Of a stretch of 46,892 nt of DNA, positions 15,913 through 24,201 are shown one piece after another. The position numbers and the translations under genes were made by a program. This DNA is from Chitinophagaceae bacterium. Lineage in GTDB: Bacteria > Bacteroidota > Bacteroidia > Chitinophagales > Chitinophagaceae. The stretch is from the NCBI GenBank assembly GCA_004028765.1, contig SAIX01000100.1, positions 1-46,892 on the forward strand, read 5' to 3'. Within the stretch, counting starts at the first letter, position 1; the number at the start of each line of letters is the position of its first letter. Under the pieces are notes generated by a model, which saw nothing but the letters and a program-made list of their open reading frames with translations, ran no database searches and was not told where the DNA came from.

Positions 15913-16118
15913 CAGAAGGATGGATTAAAATTTATGCCACAAGGAATATAGCGGAAGCAAGTATCCTCCAGGGTATGCTTGAAGAAAACCAGGTACCTGT
16001 ACAGGTGATGAATAAGCTCGACAGCAGCTACCTCAATTTCGGTGATATCGAATTGTATGTTCCCGCGCACCTTGCTGAAACAGCCAAACAACTGGTTGCG
16101 GCCAGCCTGCTCAATTAA
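15909..16118 (+). CDS. DUF2007 small protein
   Basis: A 69-residue protein matching DUF2007 in length and pattern. A KIYATRNIAEASILQGMLEE helix opening is followed by a VPVQVMNK strand and an ELYVPAHLAETA segment. Proteins of this family resemble small ferredoxin-fold or signal-transduction domains, and their role is not established. The ATGA overlap with the protease gene and the downstream cdsA (62 bases) suggest one operon. Confidence 0.87.
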   Translation: MTEGWIKIYATRNIAEASILQGMLEENQVPVQVMNKLDSSYLNFGDIELYVPAHLAETAKQLVAASLLN

Positions 16119-16180
16119 GTGTTGTTTGGTTTTCTGCCCGATACCTTTTTACTTCGTACCATAATAACTTTCTTCTATTC

Positions 16181-17044
16181 ATGGCATTTAACCTGCAGGC
16201 ATTCAGAACAAGGGCCCTCACAGCAGTTGTTTTTGTGGTGGTTATGCTGGCCGGGCTGCTCTGGAACCATTGGGGTTTTCTTGGATTGTTTACACTGATC
16301 CATTTTGGTTGTTGGGTGGAATACCAGAAACTCGTAAGCCTTATTGACAAAGATTATGCGGAGATAAGTCCGCTTCACCGCTATGGTATGATGCTGATCG
16401 GTTACGGCCTCATGCTCTGGAATACAGGCCATCTGTATGTGATCGGGACAATTACGCTGGCTGTGGTAGGCTGGAGTTTTTGCTGGATCGGGTTGATCGC
16501 ATTTGTACTGAGTGAATTATTACTTGCTAAAAAACTGAACCCCAAACTTTGGGCATATTCTTTTCTCGGGCTGATCTATATTTCGCTTAGCTGGGGGTTG
16601 ATGATGCGCTTGTATGGCAATATCGATCACACCGTATTGGAAAGCTATGACTGGATGCTGCCGGTACTGGTGATCGCTTCAATCTGGATCAATGATACGA
16701 TGGCGTATATCGTAGGCTCATTGATCGGGAAAACACCCCTTTCTCCCGTATCACCCAAAAAAACATGGGAGGGCACTATCGGCGGCGCAATCCTTGCCGT
16801 GGTGGTTGTTACCCTTACAGGCGTGTATGCTTTTTCTTTCCCGGCCAAAATACTGGTGGCGATCTCGCTTACGGCTGCCGTGATGGGTACCATCGGCGAC
16901 CTGTTTGAAAGTAAACTGAAAAGACTGGCAGGGGTAAAAGACAGTGGCAGTTTTATGCCGGGTCATGGTGGTTTTCTCGACAGGTTTGATTCATTGCTTT
17001 TTGCAGCCACATCGGTGTGGCTGGTGCTGTACCTGCTCTTGTAA
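16181..17044 (+). CDS. cdsA: Phosphatidate cytidylyltransferase
   Basis: A 287-residue integral membrane enzyme with about eight hydrophobic helices that makes CDP-diacylglycerol from phosphatidate and CTP. The C-terminal CDS signature is complete: SKLKRLAGVKDSGSF, then PGHGGFLDRFDS. VSPKKTWEGTIGG, another family hallmark, precedes it. It lies 63 bases ahead of a phosphatidylserine decarboxylase gene, so two steps of phosphatidylethanolamine synthesis are encoded together; the intermediate phosphatidylserine synthase is not in this window. Confidence 0.96.
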   Translation: MAFNLQAFRTRALTAVVFVVVMLAGLLWNHWGFLGLFTLIHFGCWVEYQKLVSLIDKDYAEISPLHRYGMMLIGYGLMLWNTGHLYVIGTITLAVVGWSFCWIGLIAFVLSELLLAKKLNPKLWAYSFLGLIYISLSWGLMMRLYGNIDHTVLESYDWMLPVLVIASIWINDTMAYIVGSLIGKTPLSPVSPKKTWEGTIGGAILAVVVVTLTGVYAFSFPAKILVAISLTAAVMGTIGDLFESKLKRLAGVKDSGSFMPGHGGFLDRFDSLLFAATSVWLVLYLLL

Positions 17045-17107
17045 AAACAGGCGAAACCGGCTTCATTCTCAACATTCCGTTTTACCTTCGCTGTTCAACT
17101 ATTCGCA

Positions 17108-17764
17108 ATGACGATACACAGAGAAGGATACAAAACCATCGCCATCACTGCCCTTTTATTCGGGCTGTTTAACCTGGCATCCTTTACATTTTTAAGCGCA
17201 TCACTGCCCTGGCTGGCCATGCTCCTGTTCGTGGTTACACTGTTCCTGCTGCTTTTTATCATTTCTTTTTTCCGCATACCCAACCGAACACATACTTTGG
17301 ACGAAAACAAACTTATCTGCCCGGCCGATGGAAAAGTGGTGGTGATAGAAGAAGTAACAGATGAAGAATATTTTAAAGACAGGCGCATACAGGTAAGCAT
17401 TTTTATGAGCCCTGCCAATGTGCATGTGAACCGTAACCCCATGAGCGGTGAAGTGGTTTACAACCAGTATCACAAAGGGAAATACCTCGTGGCATGGCAC
17501 CCAAAATCATCCACGGAAAATGAAAGATGGAGCGTGGTTACGCGGAACAGTCATGGAGAAATTCTGTACAAGCAGATCGCCGGTGCACTTGCCAAAAGGA
17601 TCTGTAATTATACCAGTGTGGGACAGCAGGTAAAACAGTGCGATGAATACGGGTTTATCAAATTCGGCAGCCGGGTGGATATCCTGCTTCCATTGGGTAC
17701 AAAAATCGATGTAGCGCTGAACCAGGCCGTAAAAGGCGGGGTTACCGTATTGGCAAGCTGGTAA
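17108..17764 (+). CDS. psd: Phosphatidylserine decarboxylase proenzyme
   Basis: A 218-residue protein of the short (archaeal-type) decarboxylase family, which forms phosphatidylethanolamine. Two N-terminal membrane helices occupy residues about 10-55. CPADGKVVVIEE and the metal-site region FMSPANVHVNRNP follow. The self-cleavage site is the Gly-Ser in KFGSRVDILLP, where Ser becomes the pyruvoyl cofactor. A near-consensus -7 box (TACCTTCG, 17083-17090) upstream may give it a promoter separate from cdsA. A GAAA-capped hairpin follows the gene. Confidence 0.95.
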   Translation: MTIHREGYKTIAITALLFGLFNLASFTFLSASLPWLAMLLFVVTLFLLLFIISFFRIPNRTHTLDENKLICPADGKVVVIEEVTDEEYFKDRRIQVSIFMSPANVHVNRNPMSGEVVYNQYHKGKYLVAWHPKSSTENERWSVVTRNSHGEILYKQIAGALAKRICNYTSVGQQVKQCDEYGFIKFGSRVDILLPLGTKIDVALNQAVKGGVTVLASW

Positions 17765-17775
17765 ATTTTAACAGT

Positions 17776-17802
17776 CCGAAAGCCATGAAAATGGCGGGTT
17801 TT
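17776..17802 (+). terminator. GAAA-capped terminator-like hairpin after psd
   Basis: GCCAT and ATGGC pair across a GAAA tetraloop, followed by GGGTTTT. The stem is short but well placed, 12 bases after the psd stop. Confidence 0.45.
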
Positions 17803-17834
17803 CCTATTTTTATTACAATCAAATAAAAGCCTGT

Positions 17835-18044
17835 ATGAAAAAATTACTTGTACTCACCACTGCTGCCTTCCTGTTTACAGGTATGGCTTTTGCCCACGAA
17901 GGAAAAGGGGACGGAAAAAAATGCACGAAAGATTGTTGTAAAGACAAAAAAGAGTGCAGTAAAGACATGAAAGACTGCAAAGACATGAAAAAGGATGAAA
18001 AGAAAGATGCGAAAGCGGCTACCAAAACAAAAGCCAAAGCATAG
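17835..18044 (+). CDS. Secreted Lys- and Cys-rich small protein, unknown function
   Basis: A 69-residue protein, too unusual to place in a family. A clear signal peptide (MKKLLVLTTAAFLFT) ends at AFA, predicting cleavage after Ala20. The mature 49 residues are about one-third lysine, with acidic residues in alternation and five cysteines at 30, 34, 35, 41 and 48, followed by a Lys/Ala tail. The CxxxCC pattern and an odd number of cysteines could bind metal or cross-link. It has its own terminator downstream and a terminator-like hairpin before it, so it is probably a single-gene unit. Confidence 0.8.
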   Translation: MKKLLVLTTAAFLFTGMAFAHEGKGDGKKCTKDCCKDKKECSKDMKDCKDMKKDEKKDAKAATKTKAKA

Positions 18045-18063
18045 TTTTCTTTTCTGATTGTAT

Positions 18064-18093
18064 AAAGGCCACACAGATCCCTGTGTGGTCTTT
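18064..18093. terminator. Bidirectional intrinsic terminator
   Basis: AAAGGCCACACAG pairs with CTGTGTGGTCTTT across ATCC: thirteen pairs with one G-T wobble. It lies between the Lys/Cys-rich gene (ends 18044) and the convergent HAD gene (ends 18119). Confidence 0.88.
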
Positions 18094-18118
18094 GTGTTTA
18101 CTGATGATACAAAACGAT

Positions 18119-18814
18119 TTATAAAATATTTTCCAGCTCTTTCAGGTGATATACGGTATAGGTAGGATGGATATGCGGCTGGATATTAAGATGGTTCACA
18201 AAAATGGTATCCATCCCGGCATTCATCCCCCCCCGGATATCGGCATCGAGGTTATCGCCGATCATAACAGACTCTTCAGGAACGGCACCGGTTTTTGCAA
18301 ATGCGTAAGTAAAAATTTCTTTGTTGGGTTTCAAACTGTTACTGGCTTCTGAAGTGATCACCTGGTTAAAAAAACCATGCAGTTTCGCTTGCCTGATCTT
18401 TCCATGCTGTACGGCCTCAAACCCATTGGTGACAAGGTGCATCTGGTAATTTTTTCCCTGCAGGTATTCCAATATTTCAACCGTATAAGGAAACAAAGTG
18501 TTTTTGGTGGGGAGCTTTTCCAGGAACTGAACAGCCAGCTGCCGCGAAAGTGTTTCATCGGCGATCTTGAAATCAAGCAGTGCAAGCCACATCCGTTTCC
18601 ATCTCAGTTCATCCTGTTTGATAAAACCTTTTGTGTACCTGTCCCACAGCCGGTGGTTATGATAACTGTATCGCTCATAAAACGCATCAAAATCAGGAAT
18701 GCCTTTTTCTTCGAGCGAAAGTTCGCTGTATATATCGCCCATGGCCTGTTTGGCATTGGTTTCAAAATCCCATAATGTATGGTCAAGGTCGAAGAACAGG
18801 TGGCGGTATTTCAT
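18119..18814 (-). CDS. yjjG: YjjG-type HAD phosphatase (noncanonical pyrimidine nucleotidase)
   Basis: A 231-residue cytoplasmic HAD hydrolase matching the YjjG family. Motif 1 is FDLDHTLWDFE with two catalytic Asps. Motif 2 is the Thr in LVTNGFE, motif 3 is the Lys in NSLKPNKEIF, and motif 4 is GDNLDADIRGG. YjjG dephosphorylates nucleoside monophosphates and clears modified pyrimidine nucleotides. A consensus -7 box (TATTTTTG on the minus strand, 18819-18826) is almost adjacent to the ATG, suggesting a very short or leaderless mRNA. Confidence 0.9.
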   Translation of the reverse strand: MKYRHLFFDLDHTLWDFETNAKQAMGDIYSELSLEEKGIPDFDAFYERYSYHNHRLWDRYTKGFIKQDELRWKRMWLALLDFKIADETLSRQLAVQFLEKLPTKNTLFPYTVEILEYLQGKNYQMHLVTNGFEAVQHGKIRQAKLHGFFNQVITSEASNSLKPNKEIFTYAFAKTGAVPEESVMIGDNLDADIRGGMNAGMDTIFVNHLNIQPHIHPTYTVYHLKELENIL

Positions 18815-18892
18815 CCTGCAAAAATAAGAGCGCCCGTATCAACTCATGGCATTCGATAAAATATTCTTACTTCGTGTAGTAAACTTTGTGTC

Positions 18893-19591
18893 ATGAATAT
18901 CATCATCACCGGTGCATCAAAGGGGATCGGGAAAGCGATTGCTGAAATTTTTGCTGAAGAGGGTCATACCCTGCTCATCGGCAGCCGCACGGCCAAAAGT
19001 CTTTATGATACAATGTCCGGATTACAGAATAGATACCCGCAATCCACCATTAAAGCCATGCCGGTTGATATGCGCAAAAAAGAGGAAGTTGTCCAGTTCG
19101 GTAACTGGTGCCTCGGTTTTGGTACACCGGGTATACTCGTGAACAATGCGGGGATCTTTGTTCCCGGCAGTATTTATAATGAACCAGAAGATCAGTTGGA
19201 AGAAATGATCCATACCAACCTGTACAGTGCCTATCACCTGACACGAACCGTTCTTCCTGCAATGATGGAAGCAAGGCGTGGCCATATTTTCAATATCTGT
19301 TCCATAGCATCACTGAATGCTTACCCGAACGGGGGCAGTTACAGCATCAGTAAATTTGCTTTGTTGGGCTTCAGTAAAAATCTCCGTGAGGAAATGAAAC
19401 CGCATGGTATCAAAGTAACAGCTGTTTGCCCCGGTGCCACCATGAGTGCAAGCTGGGATGGTTTTAATATCGATCCGCAAAGGATCATGGAAGCCACTGA
19501 TATTGCAAAAATGATTCATGCAGCCACAAAACTATCCCCGATGGCGGTTGTGGAAGATATCATCCTCCGCCCGCAGTTAGGCGATTTATAG
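18893..19591 (+). CDS. Short-chain dehydrogenase/reductase
   Basis: A 232-residue classical SDR. The cofactor loop is GASKGIGKAIAE (7-18), followed by the NNAG motif (about 83-86). The catalytic set includes a Ser in ICSIASLNA and YxxxK in GSYSISKFALLGFS. An Arg in the first helix region (GSRTAKSL) favours NADP(H). It most resembles 3-ketoacyl-ACP reductase-like members, but substrate specificity cannot be told. It stands alone, divergent from the yjjG gene with 78 bases between. Confidence 0.93.
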   Translation: MNIIITGASKGIGKAIAEIFAEEGHTLLIGSRTAKSLYDTMSGLQNRYPQSTIKAMPVDMRKKEEVVQFGNWCLGFGTPGILVNNAGIFVPGSIYNEPEDQLEEMIHTNLYSAYHLTRTVLPAMMEARRGHIFNICSIASLNAYPNGGSYSISKFALLGFSKNLREEMKPHGIKVTAVCPGATMSASWDGFNIDPQRIMEATDIAKMIHAATKLSPMAVVEDIILRPQLGDL

Positions 19592-19646
19592 GGAATGACG
19601 GATTTGTGGATTAATGGATTGTCGAATTAAGATGAGGCCACAACCC

Positions 19647-19660
19647 GCTAATTCATTAGC
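19647..19660. promoter_or_regulatory. Palindrome GCTAATnnATTAGC, site 1
   Basis: GCTAAT-TC-ATTAGC lies about 100 bases upstream of the LpxH-like gene. The same 12 specified bases occur at 33520-33533 ahead of the DUF2911 gene. It is a possible shared operator. Confidence 0.4.
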
Positions 19661-19760
19661 CCGTTATCGGTAACAATTTCTTCATACACATATCACAATC
19701 CCGTAACAGGACTGTAACATTCCGGTCATACGTAGAAAGGAGTTTTGCTAAACCTCTACA

Positions 19761-20618
19761 ATGGAAAGACGTGAACTGGATGTGGTTGTGATGAGTGATC
19801 TTCATCTCGGAACTTATGGCTGCCATGCCACCGAGATCGTCAATTACCTGAAAAGTATCCGCCCGCAGATTTTGGTTTTAAACGGTGATGTGGTAGATAT
19901 CTGGCAATTCAATAAACGCTATTTCCCGGTTTCGCATATGCAGGTGCTGAAAGAAGTGATGAGCCTGATGAGCAAAGGCACAAGGGTGATTTACATCACC
20001 GGTAACCACGACGAAGTATTGCGCCGCTACAGTGATATCGAGATCGGAAATTTTCAGCTTACTGATAAAGTGGTGATGGAGATCAATGGTAAAATGACCT
20101 GGATCTTTCATGGCGATGTATTTGATGCCACCACCAAGGGCAGTGCAAAACTGCTGGCAAAACTGGGAGGCCACGGGTACGATCTGCTGATTCTGTTGAA
20201 CCGGTTCATCAACTGGTTTCTCAAATCAATTGGGCGCGAGAAAATGAGTTTCAGTAAAAAAGTAAAAAACGGTGTAAAGAAAGCAGTTGCCTGGATCGGG
20301 AATTTTGAACAAACCGCCGCCGAACTCGCGATACAGAAAAAATATGATTATGTGATCTGCGGCCATATTCACCAGCCGCAGAAAAGGGAAGTGGTTACCA
20401 AAGAGGGCAGCGTAATGTATCTAAACAGTGGCGACTGGATAGAGAACCTTACAGCGCTTGAATACAGCAATAACGACTGGAGTATTTATCATTACGACGA
20501 AAAACAGTTTGCCTCGGCACCCACACCCGTAGTAACGATGGAGCGGAAACTTCCCAAACTGAATGTTGTAACCGATGAGGTTGCTTTATTTCTTCACTCA
20601 TTAGCCATGCAGTCATGA
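19761..20618 (+). CDS. UDP-2,3-diacylglucosamine diphosphatase-like metallophosphoesterase
   Basis: A 285-residue calcineurin-like phosphoesterase related to LpxH. All metal motifs are present: SDLHLG (Asp13, His15), NGDVVDIW, GNHDEVL, FHGDVFD and GHIHQPQ. LpxH removes UMP from UDP-2,3-diacylglucosamine in lipid A synthesis. This protein is longer than E. coli LpxH (about 240 residues), as is usual in Bacteroidota. Its stop overlaps the next start by four bases (ATGA), coupling it to a glycosyltransferase-like gene, which supports an envelope-lipid role. Confidence 0.88.
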   Translation: MERRELDVVVMSDLHLGTYGCHATEIVNYLKSIRPQILVLNGDVVDIWQFNKRYFPVSHMQVLKEVMSLMSKGTRVIYITGNHDEVLRRYSDIEIGNFQLTDKVVMEINGKMTWIFHGDVFDATTKGSAKLLAKLGGHGYDLLILLNRFINWFLKSIGREKMSFSKKVKNGVKKAVAWIGNFEQTAAELAIQKKYDYVICGHIHQPQKREVVTKEGSVMYLNSGDWIENLTALEYSNNDWSIYHYDEKQFASAPTPVVTMERKLPKLNVVTDEVALFLHSLAMQS

Positions 20619-21664
20619 AAATATTATACGCAGTACAGGCAACCGGGAATGGCCATATCAGCCGCGCGATGGAATTGATGCCTTATCTAGAGCAGTATGG
20701 AACAGTGGATGTTTTTCTCAGTGGCAGCAACAGCAACCTGCAACCCAAACTCCCTGTAAAATACCGCAGTAAAGGCGTGAGTCTTTTTTATGGGAATACC
20801 GGCGGGCTCGATTACCTGCGGATGTTAAAAGAGTTCAGCCTGAAACGTATCTGGAAAGAAGCGAATGAACTCCCGGTGGAGCGGTACGATATCGTGCTGA
20901 ACGATTTTGAATGCATCACTTCATTGGCGTGCAGGCTGAAGAAAAAAGCGAGTGTTGGTTTTGGTCACCAGGCAAGTTTCCGGAGCAACCTCACTCCGCG
21001 CAGCGATAAAAAAGATTTTGCCGGTGAATGGGTACTGAAACAATATGCCACTGCTACAGCATATGTAGGCCTGCATTTCAGCAGCTATGATGATTTTATT
21101 GTTTCGCCCGTTATCAAACGGGAAGTGCTGGAAGCCACACCGGTTAATAACGGGCATGTTACAGTGTATCTTTCTCATTACAGCGATGAGGTAGTGGTGC
21201 CTGCACTGCAGCAGGTAAAAGATATCCGTTTCGAAGTGTTCTCTAAAAAAGTAAAAGAGCCAAAGCGGTTACAGAACGTAACCTTATTGCCCATCAGTAA
21301 TGAAGGGTTTACACAAAGTATGATACGGTCTGCCGGCATCATCACCGGTGCCGGATTTGAAACCCCGGCCGAGGCATTGTATCTCGGAAAAAAATTACTG
21401 GCACTCCCTATCCGCGGGCAATATGAACAACTTTGTAATGCAGCTGCGCTGAAACCGTTTAACGTGGAAGTGGTGGATAAGATCGGGAACGATTTTTCAT
21501 CACGCGTTACAAACTGGCTATCGGCACAAACGGTACAGCCATTGGTTTTGTCGCACAGCACGTATGAAATTGTACAACTGGCTGTTGAAAAAGCACGCCT
21601 GCTCAAAACAAACCCGGACGAACAGACTTTACTTACAGAAGAAGATATGCTGGCCCTGTTTTAG
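20615..21664 (+). CDS. Glycosyltransferase family protein (GT28-like/MurG-fold)
   Basis: A 349-residue GT-B-fold protein. The N-terminal AVQATGNGHISRAMEL is the glycine-rich loop typical of MurG and related UDP-sugar enzymes. The C-terminal half contains TGAGFETPAEALYLGKKLLALP and GQYEQLCNA, the donor-binding region of this superfamily. The acceptor is unknown. The four-base overlap with the LpxH-like gene suggests envelope lipid glycosylation. Its stop codon overlaps by four bases with that of the convergent flavin reductase gene, leaving no room for a separate terminator. Confidence 0.87.
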   Translation: MKILYAVQATGNGHISRAMELMPYLEQYGTVDVFLSGSNSNLQPKLPVKYRSKGVSLFYGNTGGLDYLRMLKEFSLKRIWKEANELPVERYDIVLNDFECITSLACRLKKKASVGFGHQASFRSNLTPRSDKKDFAGEWVLKQYATATAYVGLHFSSYDDFIVSPVIKREVLEATPVNNGHVTVYLSHYSDEVVVPALQQVKDIRFEVFSKKVKEPKRLQNVTLLPISNEGFTQSMIRSAGIITGAGFETPAEALYLGKKLLALPIRGQYEQLCNAAALKPFNVEVVDKIGNDFSSRVTNWLSAQTVQPLVLSHSTYEIVQLAVEKARLLKTNPDEQTLLTEEDMLALF

Positions 21665-22548
21665 GTATTCTCGCCGGCAAGCAATACCTGCCAGGCATTT
21701 TCAGTAAAACCTTTATTGAGCAATTCTGCGGCATAGCGATGCAGTTCCTTTTCCATTTCTACAGGGTTAACAGAAAAATACTGCACAATATTTTTTAACC
21801 GCTCATCATCAAAAGAAGGGTTTACCACAGGTTGTTCATGCACATTGCCCAGCATACCCAAGTGGTTGCCGGTAAGGATCGTACTGTTGCGGATGCCTTC
21901 AGGTAAAGCATCTACCCCGATACCCAGTTGTGTATTGGGTTTGGGAACTTTGAAAAGATTGTTCTTGTCAACGCGGCAGTACCAGTCGCCGCCAAGCCTC
22001 GCGATAAAATGCGTTTTTTGCTGGTCTATTTTTCCATCGGTGCCGAGGATCGAATCATCCACATGCATGCACAATACTTCTGCGATCACCAGTTGGCCGG
22101 CGCCACCCTGTTCACCCAGGCTTTTTACTTCGTTCACCCGGCACTCCATTTTTATTTTGGCTTCTTTAACCATGGGCGCTTTCACAATACTTGCCGCTTC
22201 TTTGGTAAACCCGGATTTGATAAATTCATCCACCCCTTTTGGATATTCACAACTGGCGAGGCTGGCTTGTTGTACCATATCATAGTCCACCATATTCACC
22301 ACGCATTCCGGAATTTCCAAAACATTGTCCAGCGTATGTTTGGTGGTATTATCCCGGCCACGGCGGGCGGGAGAAAAAATAACGATGGGTGGATTGGAAG
22401 AAAAGAGGTTAAAAAAACTGAATGGACTGAGGTTCACATTGCCTTCTTTGTCGATGGTGCTTGCAAAACAAACAGGCCTGGGTGCAATGGCATGCTGCAG
22501 CCACTGCTGTTTTTCTGAAACCGATAAATTCAAAAAATCAATTTTCAT
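21661..22548 (-). CDS. Flavin reductase family protein
   Basis: A 295-residue protein with an N-terminal FMN-binding split-barrel domain of the flavin reductase-like family. Visible are IAPRPVCFASTIDKEG, NLSPFSFFNLFSSNPP and the RRGRDNTTKHT segment, the usual FMN and phosphate contacts. The C-terminal about 90 residues, ending in ENAWQVLLAGENT, are an extension. Likely uses NAD(P)H to reduce flavin for a partner oxygenase or acts as an FMN enzyme itself. No monooxygenase gene is next to it. The ATG is at 22546-22548. Confidence 0.9.
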   Translation of the reverse strand: MKIDFLNLSVSEKQQWLQHAIAPRPVCFASTIDKEGNVNLSPFSFFNLFSSNPPIVIFSPARRGRDNTTKHTLDNVLEIPECVVNMVDYDMVQQASLASCEYPKGVDEFIKSGFTKEAASIVKAPMVKEAKIKMECRVNEVKSLGEQGGAGQLVIAEVLCMHVDDSILGTDGKIDQQKTHFIARLGGDWYCRVDKNNLFKVPKPNTQLGIGVDALPEGIRNSTILTGNHLGMLGNVHEQPVVNPSFDDERLKNIVQYFSVNPVEMEKELHRYAAELLNKGFTENAWQVLLAGENT

Positions 22549-22555
22549 AGAAGAA

Positions 22556-22577
22556 TTTTCACCGCAGAGCCGCTGAG
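22556..22577. repeat. Inverted repeat arm, left of GxxExxY gene
   Basis: TTTTCACCGCAGAGCCGC(T)GAG on the plus strand is an inverted copy, with one mismatch, of the arm at 23006-23027. Together they frame the GxxExxY gene. Further degenerate GCAGAG repeats follow to about 22600 and include the gene's stop codon. Confidence 0.85.
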
Positions 22578-22596
22578 AGTCAGAGGTTTCGCAGAG

Positions 22597-22983
22597 TCAG
22601 AATCGATTTACAATTCTTCGAAATCCATCTTTTAACAGCAGCACATTAAAATTAATGAGATATCCCAGTCTTTTATCGGAAAGTTTCAAATAGGTTATTA
22701 GTTGTGATTCAAAAATAGGGTTTATCTGCTCGGCTGATTTTATTTCAATTATGATTGCTTCTTCTACTAAAACATCCAGCACATATACTTTTTCTAACTG
22801 TACACCTTTATAAATCAAATCTACTGGTACATATTTTCTAAAATGAATTCCACGAAGCTCTAACTCACGGCATAATGCATGCTGATAAGCAGATTCCAAT
22901 AAGCCAGGCCCCAATTCTTTGTGTACAGTAATGGAAGAATCAAGAATAATCCCACCCAAATTGTTTAGTTCAAGATTGTTCAT
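22597..22983 (-). CDS. GxxExxY family protein, nuclease-like
   Basis: A 128-residue protein with the defining motif G27-L-L-E30-S-A-Y33. Asp70 in VLDVLV and Glu80-x-Lys82 in IIEIKSAE match the PD-(D/E)XK nuclease core. Its biological role is not established. The gene sits inside an inverted repeat pair, and its stop codon (TCA at 22597-22599 on the plus strand) lies in the left repeat. This resembles the DUF559 gene near 13.5 kb. Base composition is more AT-rich than the neighbours, consistent with transfer. Confidence 0.92.
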   Translation of the reverse strand: MNNLELNNLGGIILDSSITVHKELGPGLLESAYQHALCRELELRGIHFRKYVPVDLIYKGVQLEKVYVLDVLVEEAIIIEIKSAEQINPIFESQLITYLKLSDKRLGYLINFNVLLLKDGFRRIVNRF

Positions 22984-23005
22984 ACTCCGCGATTAACTCA
23001 TGTAA

Positions 23006-23027
23006 CTCTGCGGCTCTGCGGTGAAAA
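23006..23027. repeat. Inverted repeat arm, right of GxxExxY gene
   Basis: CTCTGCGGCTCTGCGGTGAAAA is the reverse complement of the left arm with one mismatch. It begins 22 bases upstream of the GxxExxY start codon. Confidence 0.85.
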
Positions 23028-23062
23028 TACAGTTTTGCAGAAACCACTAAGCTATAAAAGCC

Positions 23063-23083
23063 ATACGGATGAACCAACCGTAT
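23063..23083 (-). terminator. Terminator-like hairpin downstream of FAA hydrolase gene
   Basis: ATACGG and CCGTAT pair across nine bases. On the minus strand GGCTTTTATAG follows. Weak, but placed about 25 bases after the FAA hydrolase stop. Confidence 0.35.
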
Positions 23084-23108
23084 TTCTACTTATAATTCGG
23101 CAGTAAAA

Positions 23109-24116
23109 TCACTGTTTTTTCCTAAGTAAAATTGAGAGCTCATCTGCTTCTTTGATAATCTGGTTTTGCAGTTTTTCCAACCCATCAATCTCCATTTCCA
23201 CCACATCACCTTCCTGTAACCATTGTTCCTGGTAATTGGGATCGTTGAGTTTCCCGGTGCCGTTCAGCTCGAGGAAACAACCGGTGCCAACTGTTCCGCT
23301 GCCAATCACATCACCTGGGTGAATATCTGCCCCATACGCACAGCGTTCAATGATCTCTGCAAAGGTCCAGTCCATATCAGAAACATTACCACTGCTTACC
23401 TGCACACCATTCACCCAACACTTCATCGCAAGGTTCCAGCTTTTACCGGTATGGCCGGGTTTGCAGGGAACTTCAAACGGTTGGAGCTCATCCAGTGTAA
23501 CCAGGCAGGGCCCGACCACTGTTGCAAAATCTTTTCCTTTTGCCGGTCCGAGGTTCAGTAACATTTCTTCCATCTGCAAACGGCGGGCGCTCATATCGTT
23601 CATAATCATCAATCCACCGATATACTGATCCGCTTCCTCTGCCCGGATATTTCTTCCCTGCTTACAGATCACGATTGCGGCTTCGAGTTCAAAATCCAGT
23701 TTTTCAAAATGATCCGGCATACAACGGATATCTCCCGGTCCCTGTATGCTGTGGTGATTGGTAAAATAAAAAATTGGGTATTGATCAAATTCCGGTATCA
23801 TCTCCACTTTCCGGTTACGCCTTGCTGCGGCCACATGCTGCCTGAATGCATAACCATCCCTGCAGGAACTGGGAAAAGGAACCGGCGCAAGAATATGTGC
23901 TTCTTCATACAATACACCCTGTTCTTCGGAAACCTTGCCGGCTTTGATCGCTGCTTCCACCTGTTGGGCAATAGGAAACATATCGTCCCAGTAATGCAGG
24001 AACATATTCATGCTGTTGGGCAGTTCGGGATGAACAAGATCGCAATCATACAAACGCCCATTCACTAAAAATGCGAGCTGATCGCGGCCTTCGGTGAGAT
24101 AAGAAACCAGTTTCAT
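23109..24116 (-). CDS. Fumarylacetoacetate hydrolase family protein
   Basis: A 335-residue protein from the ATG at 24116; a TTG three codons earlier is less likely. It matches the about 330-residue bacterial fumarylacetoacetase-type enzymes. Metal-binding acidic residues are in KLDFELEAAIVI and in the later MNDMSARRLQ region. The active-site loop HHSIQGPGDI and the terminal GSGTVGTGCFLELNG are typical. The enzyme would hydrolyse fumarylacetoacetate or a related 2,4-diketo acid in aromatic catabolism. No other tyrosine-degradation gene is adjacent, so the assignment stays at family level. Confidence 0.88.
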   Translation of the reverse strand: MKLVSYLTEGRDQLAFLVNGRLYDCDLVHPELPNSMNMFLHYWDDMFPIAQQVEAAIKAGKVSEEQGVLYEEAHILAPVPFPSSCRDGYAFRQHVAAARRNRKVEMIPEFDQYPIFYFTNHHSIQGPGDIRCMPDHFEKLDFELEAAIVICKQGRNIRAEEADQYIGGLMIMNDMSARRLQMEEMLLNLGPAKGKDFATVVGPCLVTLDELQPFEVPCKPGHTGKSWNLAMKCWVNGVQVSSGNVSDMDWTFAEIIERCAYGADIHPGDVIGSGTVGTGCFLELNGTGKLNDPNYQEQWLQEGDVVEMEIDGLEKLQNQIIKEADELSILLRKKQ

Positions 24117-24201
24117 AGCAAACAATATTGAGTGGCGAAAATAGCGGAAAAAGCGCAGCGTATAAAAGCCTTAGAATTATCTTTATTCTCCAATCGCGCG
24201 T

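Noticed and set aside
22984..23108. tRNA gene
   Set aside because: The stems here belong to the inverted repeat and a terminator-like hairpin; no cloverleaf or TTCGA loop was found.
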